This document shows positions 12,401 to 26,500 of a stretch of DNA of 64,000 bases, piece by piece (within the stretch, counting starts at the first letter, position 1; every line of letters begins with the position of its first letter). Position numbers and translations under genes: made by a program. A model generated the notes under the pieces. The model was given only the letters and a program-made list of their open reading frames with translations. It searched no databases and was not told the DNA's origin. The DNA is from Symbiodinium natans (taxonomy: Eukaryota > Sar > Dinophyceae > Suessiales > Symbiodiniaceae): contig CAJNDS010002114.1 in assembly GCA_905221605.1 (NCBI GenBank), forward strand, positions 311,632 to 375,631, written 5' to 3'.

Positions 12401-15400
12401 CTAGTCCCAAACCCTAGCCCTAAACCCTAAACCCTAACCCCTAGTCCTAAACCCTAGCCCTAAACCCTAAACCCTAAACCCTCAACCCCCCTAATCCCCT
12501 GTCCGGCTCACCGAGGCCCGAGGCTTGAAAGCGAAGTTGCAGCAATCGCAGGCCGCGCATCTGGCAGCAAAACGGAGTTTTTTGGGGGGAGATTCCTATC
12601 TTAGGGTTTAGGGTTTAGGGTTTAGGGTTTAGGGTTTAGGGTTTAGGGTTTAGGGTTTAGGGTTTAGGGTTTAAGGTGTAGGGTTTAGGGTTTATATAGG
12701 GTTTATATAGGGCTTAGGGTTTATATAGGGTTTGGGGTTTGGGGTTTAGGGTTCAGGGTTTAGGGTTTAGGGCAAAAGTGTTTGAGCTTTTTTCGTTGGA
12801 GTTTTGTGGGATTCTTTTGGCGGGGGGGGGGGGTTCAGGGTTTGCTGTTTTGGGGTTTAAGGTATCCCCGAAACCCTAGACCCCGACAGTGGGGTCTCAG
12901 GGTCTGAGCTAAAAGCACGCCAAGGTCACCGCGGCTTGCGCTTGCTTGAGAGTCTGCGCCACCATGGGTGAGTTGCAGCCGTCACGCTGCCTGCAGCTAA
13001 AGCCCTGAAGCCTAAACCCTAAAGCCCCAAAGCCCTAAACCCCAAACCTTAAACCCTAAACCCTAAACCCCAAACCCTAAACCCTAAAGCCTAAAGCCTG
13101 AAAGAAAGAACTCATGGAGTGCATGATACGGAGGTTTACGAAAATAAGGGACCCCTAACATAAACCCCAAATAGTAGGATCCCCTTATAGTGAGAAGCCC
13201 AACAACCCTAAACCCTAAACCCTAAACCCTAAACCCTAAACCCTAAACCCTAAACCCTAAACCCCCGTACCTGAACGTGCTGAAGGCTTCGCCGTCCACG
13301 GCCATGGAAACCAGCTCACCGAACCTTGGCTTGAAGGACTTAGGGTTTAGGGTTTAGGGTTTAGGGTTTAGGGTTTAGGGTTTAGGGTTTAGGGTTTAGG
13401 GTTTAGGGTTTAGGGTTTAGGGTTTAGGGTTTAGGGTTTAGAGTTTGGGGTCTGGGGTTTGGGGTTTGGGGTTTGGGGTTTGGGGGGTTTAATTCGGGTT
13501 TGGGGCCTAGGGTTTAAGTAGGGTTTAGGGTTTAGGGTTGAGGGCTCAGGGTTTAGGGTTCAGAGTTTACGGCTCAGGATTTAGGATTGAGGGTTTGGGG
13601 TTCAGGGCTTAGGGTTTAGGCTCAGTGTTTCGGATTGAGGGTTCAGGGCTTAGGTTAAACCCTAAAAAACCCCATAACTAAACCCTAAACCCCAAACCCT
13701 AAACCCTAAAGCCCTAAACACAGCACACCAGGTGGCAGGTTCGAGGCTTCCCGCCAGGTGCTTCGCAGCTGCCGGTGGCTCGACTCCATGCTGGCCATGG
13801 CAGCACTGTAGCTCCTGGGTTTGGGTTAGGGTTCAGGGCTTAGGGCTCAGGGCTCAGGGCTTAGGGCTCAGGCCTTAGGCCTTAGGGCTAAGGGCTTAGG
13901 GCTGAGGGCTTAGGGCTTAGGGCTTCGGGCTTGGGGCTTAGGGCTTAGGGCTCAGGGCTGAGGGCTGAGGGCTTAAGGCTTAGGGTTTAGGGTTTAGGGT
14001 TCAGGGTACTTTGGGCAGCTTATCTTATCAAAAATCTAGGGTCAAGAATGGGATATATGTTGTTAATTGTTGTTTCGGCTCCCTCAATCCCTCTCATCCC
14101 CCCAAACCCTCAACCCTCAACCCTAAACCCTAAACCCTAAACCCTAAACCCCAATTTTGAACAAGCAGCATCATCAGGTCGGAGAAGCTCGAAGAGCAAG
14201 CCTCAACTGGCAAGTGCTTGGTTTTCGTGTCAATGCAAAGGGTTTAGGGTTTAGGGTTTAGGGTTTAGGGTTTAGGGTTTAGGGTTTAGGGTTTAGGGTT
14301 TAGGGTTTAGGGTTTAGGGTTTAGGGTTTAGGGTTTAGGGTTTAGGGTTTAGGGTTTAGGGTTTAGGGTTTGGTTTAGGGTTTAGGGTTTAGGGTTTAGG
14401 GTTTAGGGTTTAGGGTTTAGGGTTTAGGGTTTAGGGTTTAGGGTTTAGGGTTTAGGGTTTAGGGTTTAGGGTTTAGGGTTTAGGGTTTAGGGCTTAGGGC
14501 TTAGGGCTTAGGGCTTAGGGTTCAGGGTTCAGGGTTCAGGGTTCAGGGTTCAAGACTTGGGGTTTGGGGTTCAGTCGAAGACACTTGGTAGTTTTCGAAG
14601 TCTGTGAAAGCATTCTGAAAGCTTCTCGTCTCATCCTCCGCCGCCTCGACATGGGGGGGAGGTTTAGGGTTTAGGGTTTAGGGTTTAGGGTTTAGGGTTT
14701 AGGGTTCAGGGTTCAGGGTTCAGGGTTTAGGGTCTAGACTCTAGGGTTGAGTGTTTAGGGTTTTTGGGTTTAGGGTTTCTTGGGACAGACCAAAAGGACC
14801 CTGCCTCATGGCCGTTTTGGGGACCGAAGAACGAGCATACTGATCCAGCCTCCCTCAACCCTGGGCCTAGATGACCCTGGATGGGTAGCTCTCGGACTTA
14901 GGGCCCTTTTTCGCCCCCGACCCAAAAAAAAACCCAAGAAGGGCCCTCATTCGGAGAACGACCTAGATCCTAAACACTCAACCCTCCATGCCGGACCCGA
15001 CAAGCCCTGAAACCCGAAGCCTCGGACAGGTCGAACTCCTCAAGGGGCCTGCAACAACCCGTTAACCCTCTCAAGCCCTGAACCCTAAACCCTAAACCCT
15101 AAACCCTAAAACCTGAACCCTAAGCCTCCAAGTAAGACCCTCCCAAACCCTCTAAATGACCCTCTACAAACCTCCTAAGCTCCCCCCTCAAATTACCCCG
15201 AAGCCTCGACGTACTGGTCCAGCTTGTTGCGCAGCTGCCACCAGACTTGGTCCATGGAGACCAAGATGGAGTGGCGCTCGATGCCCTGCAATTCCATCCT
15301 GCGTTCATTGCTTTCAGTTGGGTTGGGGGCTTTAGGGGGGGTTTTAGAAAGCTCGCGGGTCTTTTTGGGGTGGCTTATGTGGCAGCTCAGGGGTTTAGAG

Positions 15401-17425
15401 CGGGTTCTTAGAGGTTTTGGGGTCCCTCTTCCTGTCCATCGATGGATTCTGCGAAGCACGGGCTCGCGAAACCCCTTATTTGGGGTGCAAGTGCTCGACT
15501 TCGGGGCCGAAGGCTCCGGAACAAGTGCCCGAAACCCTCAAGCCCGAGACTTCACTAAACCTCGGAAAACGTTCATCCCCAAGTCCTCCCTAAATTCCCA
15601 AAACTTTCAGGAACTTAGAGTGAGAATGCTAGAACATGGACACATGGCAAATTGGGAAGGTTCCCACGGACATTTGGTAACTTAACCTCAGTTGCTTAGA
15701 AGCAGCCCCTTTAAAACCCAAGCCCCCATGATCCAAGCCATAAACCGTACTAAGCCCAGGAAACGGAAAATCAAAAGACCCCTGAGCTCTAAACCTCGCT
15801 AAGGCCTTAAACCCTAAACCCCAAACCCCAAACCCCAAACCCTAAACCCTAAACCCTAAACCCTAAACCCTAAACCCCAAACCCTAAACCCTAAACCCTA
15901 AACCTGACTTCGCCCGAAAGCCCTTAAACCCAAAACCTGACTCCCTAGACCTTATTGAAGTCTACAGCCCTAAACCTTGAGCCAAACTCGCCCTAAACCC
16001 TAAACCCTAAACCCTAAACCCTAAACCCTAAACCCTAAACCCTAAAAGTACCTGAAAAGAAAAGAAAAAAGAACCTAAGCTCCCTCCTGCTCTCGTCGTC
16101 TTCTCATAGGGGGTTTCCCCACTACCCCCCCCCCCCCCCCCCCCCGCCCCCGCCTAGGTTCCCCCCGTAGATAACCTTCATTAGGCTTAATTACCCCTAG
16201 ATAGCCTTAATTAGGGGGGACCCTAGGGAGGGTAGTAGCCCTAAACCCTAAACCCTAAACCCTCAACGCAGTGTAGAGGGAGGCAGGAGGGGAACCCAAG
16301 ATCTTTGGGCCCGAGGCGCGAGATCTGGCCAGCGGAACTGAGGTCCTTCGACTCGTGCCTTTCTTGCCTTGCAAAGGGGGGTTTAGGGTTTAGGGTTTGG
16401 GGTTTAAGGTTTAGGGTTTGGGGTTTGGGGTTTAGGGTTTGGGGCTTAGGGTTTGGGGTTGGGGGTTTGGGGTTTAGAGCTTAGGGTTGGGGGTTTGGGG
16501 TTTAGGGTTTAGGGTTTGGGGTCTAGGGTTTGGGGTTTGGGGTTTAGGGTTTGGGGTTTGGGGTTTAGGGTTTGGGGATTAGCGTTGGGGGTCCGAACCT
16601 GACCTACATGGCATTCATGCGCAGACATTCTTTGAGCAGGGCTGCGCGCACCCGGAATGCACCATCCGACTCATGACAGGATCCCATGCAACCCTAAACC
16701 CTAAACCGTGTGAAGCTCAAGGCACTGGGTCCTCACGTAGGGAATTCAGGAATTAGGAGACCTAAAGTTCGCGAAAGGAACTCGGTATCGAGGCACACTC
16801 GGAGGGAACCCTCAACCCAAAATCCTGGACCCTAAACCCTACAGGGACGGAACCCTGAGTGCTGAACCTGAGCCCTAAACACCTAATCCCCCCTAAACCC
16901 TAGACCCGAAACTATGAGCAGGCTCTTTCGAAGGAACCTCACTCGCTCTCAAGTTTCAAGCAAGGCCTATTATAGGGGCCTTAATAATTAGAATAGGGAT
17001 TTGGGGGTCATTATAGTGTATTTATAAAGGGACCATATAAGCGAATACCATTTGTAACTAGTAATTGTTCCGGCCCCTATAGTACTAAGCCCAAATTGCT
17101 CACACTAGTCCTTGCTCGAAAACCCCTAAATCCTTGACCCCCTGGTGATCCTAGCACCCGCTCCTAAAGCACACCCCTCAAGCCCTGATCCTCTGCCACC
17201 CTTTAGGGTTTTAGGGTTTTTGGGTTTTAGGGTTTTGGGGTGTTAGGGGCTTCGGGGTCTCGGGGGACAAGTTGCTGGTAGACGCCGAGGAGGTCCAGCT
17301 GTACCTGGGCTCTCTTCTGGAGGTGCCTCAAGTCTCCTCGCGGTCCAGGCTTTCGGGCGCGCTTTTTTTGGGGTTTTGGGAGGGGGGGGGAGGGAGGGGC
17401 GGGGGGAGGGTTTAGGGTTTAGGGT

Positions 17426-17512
<87 letters not shown>

Positions 17513-20500
17513 ATGCCAGATTTTTAGGTGGGGTCTATGCCAGGTGTTCGTGTTTGCGCCCCAGCATACCCGAAGCCCTACACCCTGAACCCTGAAATTT
17601 CCAGAACTCTTGAACCCTTGAACCCTAAACCCTAAACCCTCTCAAGCCCTACACCCCAAAGCCATAAAGTGGTTTGTGGCCTGAGCGCCAGGGAGGCATT
17701 TCCCGTACGTCTTTCATACCCCAAAATAGAATAGAATAACCCACGCAGCCACGCAGTCCGCGGAGCCTGTTTTCCTGGAACCAGTACTGGTCCCATAAAG
17801 TAAGTACCCTACACCCCCCCCCCCCTAGTTGGGTACCCCCTGTTGGGTACCCCCAGGGGCCTCAGGAGAGGAGGAACCGGACAGGAAGGAGGGCTCAGGC
17901 CGGCTCAGGCATGGGCCTCGGCCCCCTGACCCCTCTGGAGCCCTGACTTGATCTTGGACCCTCAACCCTCAACCCTAAACCCTAAACCCTAAACCCTAAA
18001 CCCTAAACCTCTCGCCTTTGTGCTGGTTGCCCAGCCCCATCTGGGCCTGCCGCCTCTGCCTGTGGCCTTTTTTGTGAACCTGAATCAGGCTGGCGACCAC
18101 CGTGACGGAGTGAAGCAGGTTTACGGAAAGTGAGCAGTTGGCTTGAGTTTAGGCCTAAAACCCTAAAAGGAATAGATTTGGGTGGCTTTGCCGCTTCGGA
18201 CGGCGTGGGGTGGGAGAAACATGTTAGATGGCCTTCCGCAATCGGGCCAAAGCTGCTCTTCGCGCCTCACGAAGCTTTCGAGCTTGTTCGAAACCTAACC
18301 TTCACAGCATCTACGCCCTATCACAGCAGACCCTAAACCCTAAACCCTAAACCCGAAACCCTAAACCCTAAGCCCTATTGTCGGAAACCCCCCAACGGGA
18401 GGCCTGCAATCTGCCGGAAGACCACGTCGGACCTCTTGGTTCCTGCAGCCGCGCCCTGCAGCGACACGTGCAAGTCGTCCAGCCTGTGCTGTTCCGCCCG
18501 AAACCCTAAACCCTAAACCCTAAACCCGAAACCCTAAACCCTAAACCCTGATGCACATGCTACATTTTTGAATGGGGTGGGAATTCTACTTTTCGGTGGG
18601 CCAGAGGGTCCCGGTCCAAGACCTCTTTCCATTACGGGAGGTTTTCGGGCTGATGTGTGTAAACAAAGCCATATAGGGGGTCCGATGAAAACAGATTTAG
18701 GGTGACATTTATAAAATTTGGCTGGCCCGAAAGCTGAAATTTTACTGCAGGTTGCTTAAAAGTTCAAAAGGCTGCCTCTAAGGCTTGAGATAAGAATTCC
18801 TTAGCTTAAGACTTTATCCTTCGCACCCCCTCCTCTTGTTTCCACCCTCAAAACCCCGGAAATTAAGACAAACTCTGGGGGGGGGGGGGGCGTTTAGACA
18901 TGTATTTAGGGGTTTAGGGGTCTAGGGATTTGGGGGTTTGGGGGCTGAGGGGCCCTAAACCCTAAACCCTCAGCCCTAAACCCTAAACCCTAAACCCTAA
19001 ACCCTAAACCCTAAACCCTAAACCCCAAACCCAAACCCTAAAACCAAACCCCAACCCTAAACCCTAAACCCCAAACCCTGGTTTGTGCCCAACTGCCCCG
19101 GCGGCCTCTGCACGAAAGCCAAGGCCTCGGAATTGTTGGCCTGCTGACCGGGCTGGCCCCCGGAGGGGGGAGGGGGGTTAGGGTTTAGGTTTAGGGTTTA
19201 GGGTTAGGGTTTAGGGTTTAGGGTTTAGGGTTTAGGGTTTAGGGTTTAGGGTTTAGGGTTTAGGGTTTAGGGTTTAGGGTTTAGGGTTTAGGGTTTAGGG
19301 TTTAGGGTTTAGGGTCTAGGGCTTAGGGCTTAGGGTTTAGGGTTTAGGGTTTAGGGTTTAGGGTTTAATTAGGGTTGAGGGTTTCACCCTAACCCTAAAC
19401 GCCTAAACCCTAAAACCCTAAACCCTAAACGCCCAAACCCCGACCTTGCGAAACACTAAACCCACTGAAGGAAAGTATAAAACTCTCCCAAGGGCCGCCC
19501 GAGTGACCCAAGTCCGGGCTCTGGAGGAACTGCAGCAACGCATCCTCGGAGGGGTGGAGTGTTTAGGATTTAGGGTTTGGGGTTTAGGGTTTAGGGCTTA
19601 GGGTTTAGGGCTTAGGGATTAGGGTTTAGGGTTTAGGGCTTCGGGCTTAGGGTTTAGAGCTTGCAACTTAGGGTTTAGGGTTCAGAGCTTGGGGCTTAGG
19701 GTTGAGGGCTTGAGGCTCAGGGTGCAGGGCCTTTAGAATTGAAAGGGGGGGTAGGGAGGAGTGGATTGACGGATAACGGTTTGGATTTACCCCTAAACCC
19801 TAAACCCTAAACCCTAAACCCTAAACCCTAGGGGACTGGGGCTCAGGGTTTGGGCCCCCCCCCCCCCCCCCTCCCCAAAACAAAAGGGGGCGCCTGTACC
19901 ACGGCCTTCGTCCGCGGGCTGGCGTAGAGGGCGCCGGCCGCCTGAGCCATGGCCCTCACCTCCTGAATTCTTCGTGGGCTGTCAGACATTAGCGTTGCGG
20001 GTGTTGGGGTTTAGGGTTTAGGGTTTAGGGTTTAGTGTTCAGGGTTTAGGGTTTAGGGCTTCTGAAGCAACACGAGTTAGGGATGGGAAGGATACTACAA
20101 CTTCTGAGCCACCCTGAGACCTGGATGCATGCCATCCCAAAACCCTAAACCTTGTATTCCCGCAACAATACACCTGACCCTTAAGCCCCAAACCCCAAAC
20201 CTCCTAAAGCCACGCAATTAGGGTTTAGGGTTTAGGGTTTAGGGCTTAGGCTTTAGGGACTGCTCTCCTGCATCATCCTCCCAGAGGTTTCCTGGATTAA
20301 GCTCCCGTCGCCGGGCTGCGTTTGCTTCGCGATCACCTGGCAGGTTGAGGGCTTAAACCCTATAAACCCTGTATACCCTATAAACCCTATAAACCCTAAA
20401 ATCCCTAAAAACCCTAGAACTGCTTCAGGAAAACACAGGAAGGTCGTGGAACCGAGCCGGAACCGCTGAACCGACCCCGAACCGCTGGAGAACTCATTTA

Positions 20501-23500
20501 TGAAATCAAGAGAGAGAAGTCGGCTTTCGATCAAAGCCGAAGCTTTGAGCGCTTGCTGGAAACTGCAGGGTTTTGAGGCCTAAGCTGGAGACTGCAGGGC
20601 CTGGAGCCCTAATTACACCAGAGACCGCAGGGGCCTCTACAGGATGCAACTAACAAGAAAAGGAGGGGCCCGCCCCGGGGGGATTGAATCCATCGACCCG
20701 GAGGGGGGGCTATCAAATCGGAGGTCAGCGTTCAAGGCTCAAATTCACAACATCGAGCGATTCAGGCCTGAACAAGTGTTTAGGGTTTGGTGTCAGGGTT
20801 TGGGGGGGTCAAGGCGACCGCAAAATGCACACGGGACCTAGACGAGGCTTGACGATCAAAATCGTGGCCCGCGAAACCCGCGGCCGCGCCCGCGCCAAGG
20901 CCAAATCACAATTTTGATCTAAAATAAGCGGCGCACCTACTTCCGTGCAGATCTTGGGGGGGGGGGGGGGGGGGGTAGTATGTTACTAGTGCAGGCTATG
21001 AGCGGTTAGAACAGTAGGATACCGGTAGTCATAACGAGCCTAAACCCTGAATCCAGAAAAAAGACATTGAAGCCGTACGAGCTTAGGCCTCTAGAGTGGG
21101 GGGTTTAGGGTTTGTGGCTTAGGTATGCTCGCGACCCGCAAAAACCCTTTATGTTCAGGGTTTAAGGCTTAGGGTAGGGTTAGACAACTAGGGTTTAGGG
21201 TTTAGGCTCCCCAAGCCCTAAACTGGGATGGCCCTCAAAACCGTGTCACAAATACTCTTAAACATGATCCTCTTCAACCCAATAAGGGAACATGCAACAT
21301 GTCCCAAGGGCCTACTAGCTAGTAGCCCTAGATCTTGATAAACCCTAAACCCTAAACCCTAAACCCTACACCCTGAACCCTGAACCCTAAACCCTAAATC
21401 CCTTTTAGAGAACTCACCATGAGGCGGCGCCGGCGCGCCTTCAGGAGGTTCGTGCTCACCTCCTGCGAGTGATCGATCTTCTCGGCCAGCCAATCGGTCT
21501 GGATCGTGGCTGTGTCCACCTGCGCCCCTGCATCCCTAAAACCCTAGTAAAACCCCTAAAACCCTAGTAAAACCCCACCCCAAAAAAACCCTAGAGACCC
21601 TAAACCAGCAAAAGCCCTAAAAGCGCTATGACCCGAAACCACTAAAACCCGAACACCCACTTTCAAACCCCAAAAAAACATCTAAAACGCCACCAAACAC
21701 CTAGTAGAAGGCCAAAACCCTAAACGACGAAGAAGCCTACGTCCCGGAACCGTAAAAACCCGACCATACAAGAACCTCAGACTTGGTTCCTAGGGACCAT
21801 TTCTGGGGGCATTCGAGCTGATATAACTAGGTTGCCCAGTAACCTAGGATTAAAAAGGGTGCCCTTTTTTGCTTAAAGGGGTTTATCGGGGAACCTAGAG
21901 CCCCCAAAAAGGGAATAAGGGCACTACGGGGCATCCTAGATAAGAACCTCAAACCTGAGCAGTTGCAGTTGGTTCCTAGGAACCCTTCTGGGGGGGGGGT
22001 CGAGGCACTTGATACAAGACACACCAAGGTGCAGGGTTTAGGGCTCAGAGTTGTTCATGGCCGAAAACCTGAAACCCTCAACCCCTAAACCCCTAAACCC
22101 CTAAACCCTAAACCCTAAACCCTAAACCCTAAACCCTAAACCCTGAACCCTAAACCCTGAACCCTAAACCCTAAACAGCCCTAAATCCCGCCCACCTGCC
22201 ACTGAGCCAGCTGCTTCATGTTGGAATGTGTCTTTCGCGTAGCAGTCTCAAGATTCCTTCGAGGTTTAGGGGTTTAGGGTTTAGGGTTTAGGGTTTAGGG
22301 TTTAGAGTTCAAAGGCCTTTGGGGTTTACTAAACCATGGTTGCGGTAGTATTAAAAATACAACTTCTACTTCCTTATTGAGTTTAAGTACCCTTCAAAAT
22401 GTAAAATGTTACCCCACTATGACAAAGTTGAGGAGCTTCGGTCACCGCGGGTAAGGTTTAGGGCTTCGGCCGTAGATGGGGTCTGGGGTTCTAGTGTCCT
22501 GGGGTTCTAGGGTCCTTGGATTTTGGGGTTCCAGGGCTCGAGAAACCCTAAACCCTAAACCCTAAACCCTAAACCCTAAACCCTAAACCCTAAAACCCTA
22601 AAACCCTAAAACCCTAAAACCCTAAAACCCTAAAACCCTCAAACCCTAAACCCTAAACCCTAAACCCTAAACCCTAAACCCTAAACCCTAAACCCTAAAC
22701 CCTAAACCCTAAACCTTCATCTTCGGGCCCCAGGGTCCGGATGATGGCCCGGTCCCCGCGGATGACGGCATCCCGGGTGCAGTGGAGGTCGCAGAAGAGC
22801 CGGGGGAAGCCCACCATGCCGGAGTGGCAGGCATCGTAGCCTTTCAGGGGGGTTTAGGGTTTAGGGTTTAGGGTTTAGGGTTTAGGGTTTAGGGTTTAGG
22901 GTTTAGGGTTTAGGGTTTAGGGTTTAGGGTTTAGGGTTTAGGGTTTAGGGTTTAGGGTTTAGGGCAGGCGTCGTAGCCTTTTAGGGGCTTTAGGGGTTGA
23001 GGGGTTTTAGGGTTTAGGGGTTGAGGGTTTGGGGTTTAGGGTTTAGAAGCGTCGTGGCCGTTCAGGGGTTGAGGGGTTGAGGGGTTTAGGGGTTTAGTGG
23101 TTTAGGGTTTCGGGTTTAGGGTTTAGGGTTTAGGGTTTGGGGTTTGGGGTTTCGGGTTTCGGGTTTAGGGTTTAGGGTTTAGGGTTGAGGGTTGAGGGTT
23201 TAGGGTTTAGGGTTTAGGGTTTAGGGCTCGAGCCTTCTTGCTCCACACCCATCTCCCACTTCGCCGCTTTGAAGGCACGGACGGCATCTATTTGATCCTC
23301 GGTCCCCACAGAAGCTTGTACTTGGAGGTTCATGGTACGTATAGGGTTTAGGGTTTAGGGTTGAGGGTTTAGGGTTTAGGGTTTAGGGCTTAGGACTACC
23401 TTTTCAGGCTTAGCTGGCCAACAGAGGAGATCCCAGCCCTGAAAAGGAGGTGCGGCTGCCTGAACCCTACAGCCGAAACACAACAAAAGCACGCACAACC

Positions 23501-26500
23501 CTACGCAAAAAAGAAAACAAAAAAAGGATGCTATGCCACAAAACTCGAAACCCTTTCAAAACATCCTGGGGCTTTTAGGATTTTAGGGCTTAGGGCATAA
23601 GACCCCCAAAGCCCCTAAAAAGTGTTTATAGGGTTTAGGGCTTAGCGTTTAACCCTAAACCCTAAACCCTAAACCCTAAACCCTAAACCCTAAACCCTAA
23701 ACCCTAAACCCTAAACCCTAAACCCTAAACCCTAAACCCTAAACCCTAAACCCTAAACCCTAAACCCTAAACCCTAAACCCTAAACCCAGGCCCAGGGCT
23801 CCCAGACGAACTCGTGGAGAGCTTCGCAGGCATCCCCGACGTCGATCTCAATGCCCATGCCCATCGGGGCGACCTCGCCGCTCCTTCGGTTCGGTGGGCG
23901 GGTTTTAGGGGTTTAGGGTTTAGGGTTTAGGGTTTAGGGTTTAGGGTTTAGGGTTTAGGGTTTAGGGTTTGGGGTTTAGGGTTTAGGGTTTAGGGTGTTT
24001 AGGGTGTTTAGGGTGTTTAGGGTGTTTAGGGTGTTTAGGGTGTTTAGGGTGTTTAGGGTGTTTAGGGTGTTTAGGGTGTTTAGGGTGTTTAAGGTGTTTA
24101 GGGTTTAGGGTTTAGACCTGCGTGCGAAGAAGCAGCACTAGACAGAGGGCCTGTAGGGTTAAGGCTTCGGATTTAGGGTGCAGGGTCTTGGTGCTTGGAC
24201 CTGCCCGAAAACCCTAAACCCTAAACCCTAAACCCTAAACCGAAAGCTCCCCACATCATCCGAGCAGCGGCATCATCTGGCAGTAGAGGTTCATCTCCAT
24301 CTTCTGGAAGTGCTCCACGAAGTCGCGGGTGGCAACTCAGGCGAGCCCACATCAAGATCCGACCACAAAAATCATCCCTCAACCCTGGACCCTAACCCTA
24401 AACCCTAAACCCCAAACCCGACACCCTTAACCCTAAACCCTAAACCCCTAGAACCCTCCAAATGCGAGCAAGAGGAGCTTCGCATGTTAGCCTTGGCGAC
24501 GTAGTACTCTCGCTCGATGTCCCCCGTGAGGCACTTGGCCCACTCGTCATAGAGCATGTTCCTCGGCTGGACCCAAGCGCGGCTTAGGGTTTCGGGTTGC
24601 GGGTTTAGGGTTTAGGGTTTAGGGTTTAGGGTTTAGGGTTTAGGGTTTAGGGTTTAGGGTTTAGGGTTTAGGGTTTAGGGTTTCGAGTTTAGGGTTTCGG
24701 GTTTCGGGTTTCGGGTTTCGGGCTTAGGCACCAAAACAACGTGTTCTGGGTGGGGGTGCTTTGGGAGGGGCGCCTCGGGGAGTCCCAGGTTTAGGGTTCT
24801 TAGGGTTTGGGGCATTAGCGGGGTTTTAGGGGTCCAGGGGCTGAGGGTTTTGGGTTCTTAGGGTTTGGGGCATTAGGGGGGTGTTAGGGTCCAGGGGTTG
24901 AGGGTTTAGGATTTAGGATTTAGGGTTTAGGGCTTGCTGCTTGGGGCTTTGGGGGGGTTGAGGGCTTTGGCGGCTTTGAGGGCTTTGAGGGCTTAGACTT
25001 GAGGCCCGGTCCCGACAGACCCCCGCCCCAAAGCAACTTCGCCCAGCGGCTCGGACGTCTTTGAGCCATCCCCTCCTCCCAGCTCCCCGAAAATGCCTCC
25101 TTGCTGCTTCATGACCTCAATGGGGTCCAGCGTCGGAGCTTGAGGTTCAAGGGTTTTGGGGTGCTGGATGTGGGGCATGCATCTCCAGAACCCGAGGCGC
25201 GGGTTCGAAGTCCATGAACGAAATATTGAGACACCCCCAAACCCGAAACCCTAAACCCCACCCCCTACCCCACCCGACCCCGCCCCACCCCGCCCCACCC
25301 GACCGCACCCCACCCCAACCCCAACCCCAACCCCGCACCTCGCATGGATGGTACTCCGCCATGTCCTTGTCCTTGGTCGCTTCATCCTGAGCTGCTCATG
25401 TACTCTACAAGGGTTTGGGGGCTTCGGGCTCTACAGGGGTGTAAGTTTGGGTTTTAGCGTTCAGGGTTCAGGGTTATAGGAGTTTAGGACAATGGTAATG
25501 TGTATCCCTAATAAGGTGTCTTGAATTGAGTTGCCATGGTAACAAGAACCTACCTTCCTCCACGTATCTCCCGACTACAGTATGTTAACTCATGCTATCC
25601 AGTATACACATCAACCCTGAGGCGTAAACCCCTAAACTCCTAAACCGTTAAACCCCTGAACCCTAAACCCTCAAACCCCCAAACCCCTAATTATGGCATC
25701 TTACCATCAAAGCTCAACTGCAGCCCAGAATCGAAATCGATTTTCGAGTCTTCCTTGGTGTCGTGCTGCGGGCTTCGGAGGGTTTGGTAGTGGTGGTTCA
25801 GTGCTTTAGAGGGTTTGGGGGGGGGGGGGGGATTGGAAGGTTTGGTGGTTGAGGGGTAGGGTAAAGGGGTTAAGGGGTCAAGGGTTTAGAGTTTAGGGGG
25901 TTTGGGGATTGAGGGGTTCGGTCTTCGCTGCACACGCTTCCAAACCTCCCGCCCTCTGGGGGTCTTTCTGCCGCCGAGCTTCTTGGATGGGAAAGCCCTC
26001 CGGGTCCTTGTAGCTTTCCTCAGTTTAGGGTTTAGGGTTTAGGGTTTAGGGTTTAGGGTTTAGGGTTTAGGGTTTAGGGTTTAGGGTTTAGGGTTTAGGG
26101 TTTAGGGTTCAGGGTTCAGGGTTTAGGGTTTAGGGTTTAGGGTTTAGGGTTCCTCAGTTTTGCCGGTACACCCCTTGAAGATCGAGTTGAGGGTCCAGGC
26201 TTTAAGTCTAAACCCAAACCCTTGAGCCCAAAAAAACTCGAAAGCCCAAACCCGCAGATAAGCCCCTACACCCTCCTAAACCCTAAACCCTGAACCCTAA
26301 ACCCTAAACCCTAAACCCTAAACCCTAAACCCCGGAAAGGTTCCCAAAAAGAGCCGAGATTCCGAGATCTGCGACCAGAGGTCCTTGTAGTCCAGGCACT
26401 CAGAGGTGTAGGTGGGCATCTCGGCTTTGAACTCCTCGAGCCTCAGGGTTTGGGGTTTAGGGTTTAGGGTTTGGGGTTTAGGGTTTAGGGTTTAGGGTTT

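Noticed and set aside
23653-23788. CRISPR-like array or chromosome end
   Set aside because: Units are uniform telomere heptamers with no spacers, and unique coding sequence continues on both sides, so it is an internal array.
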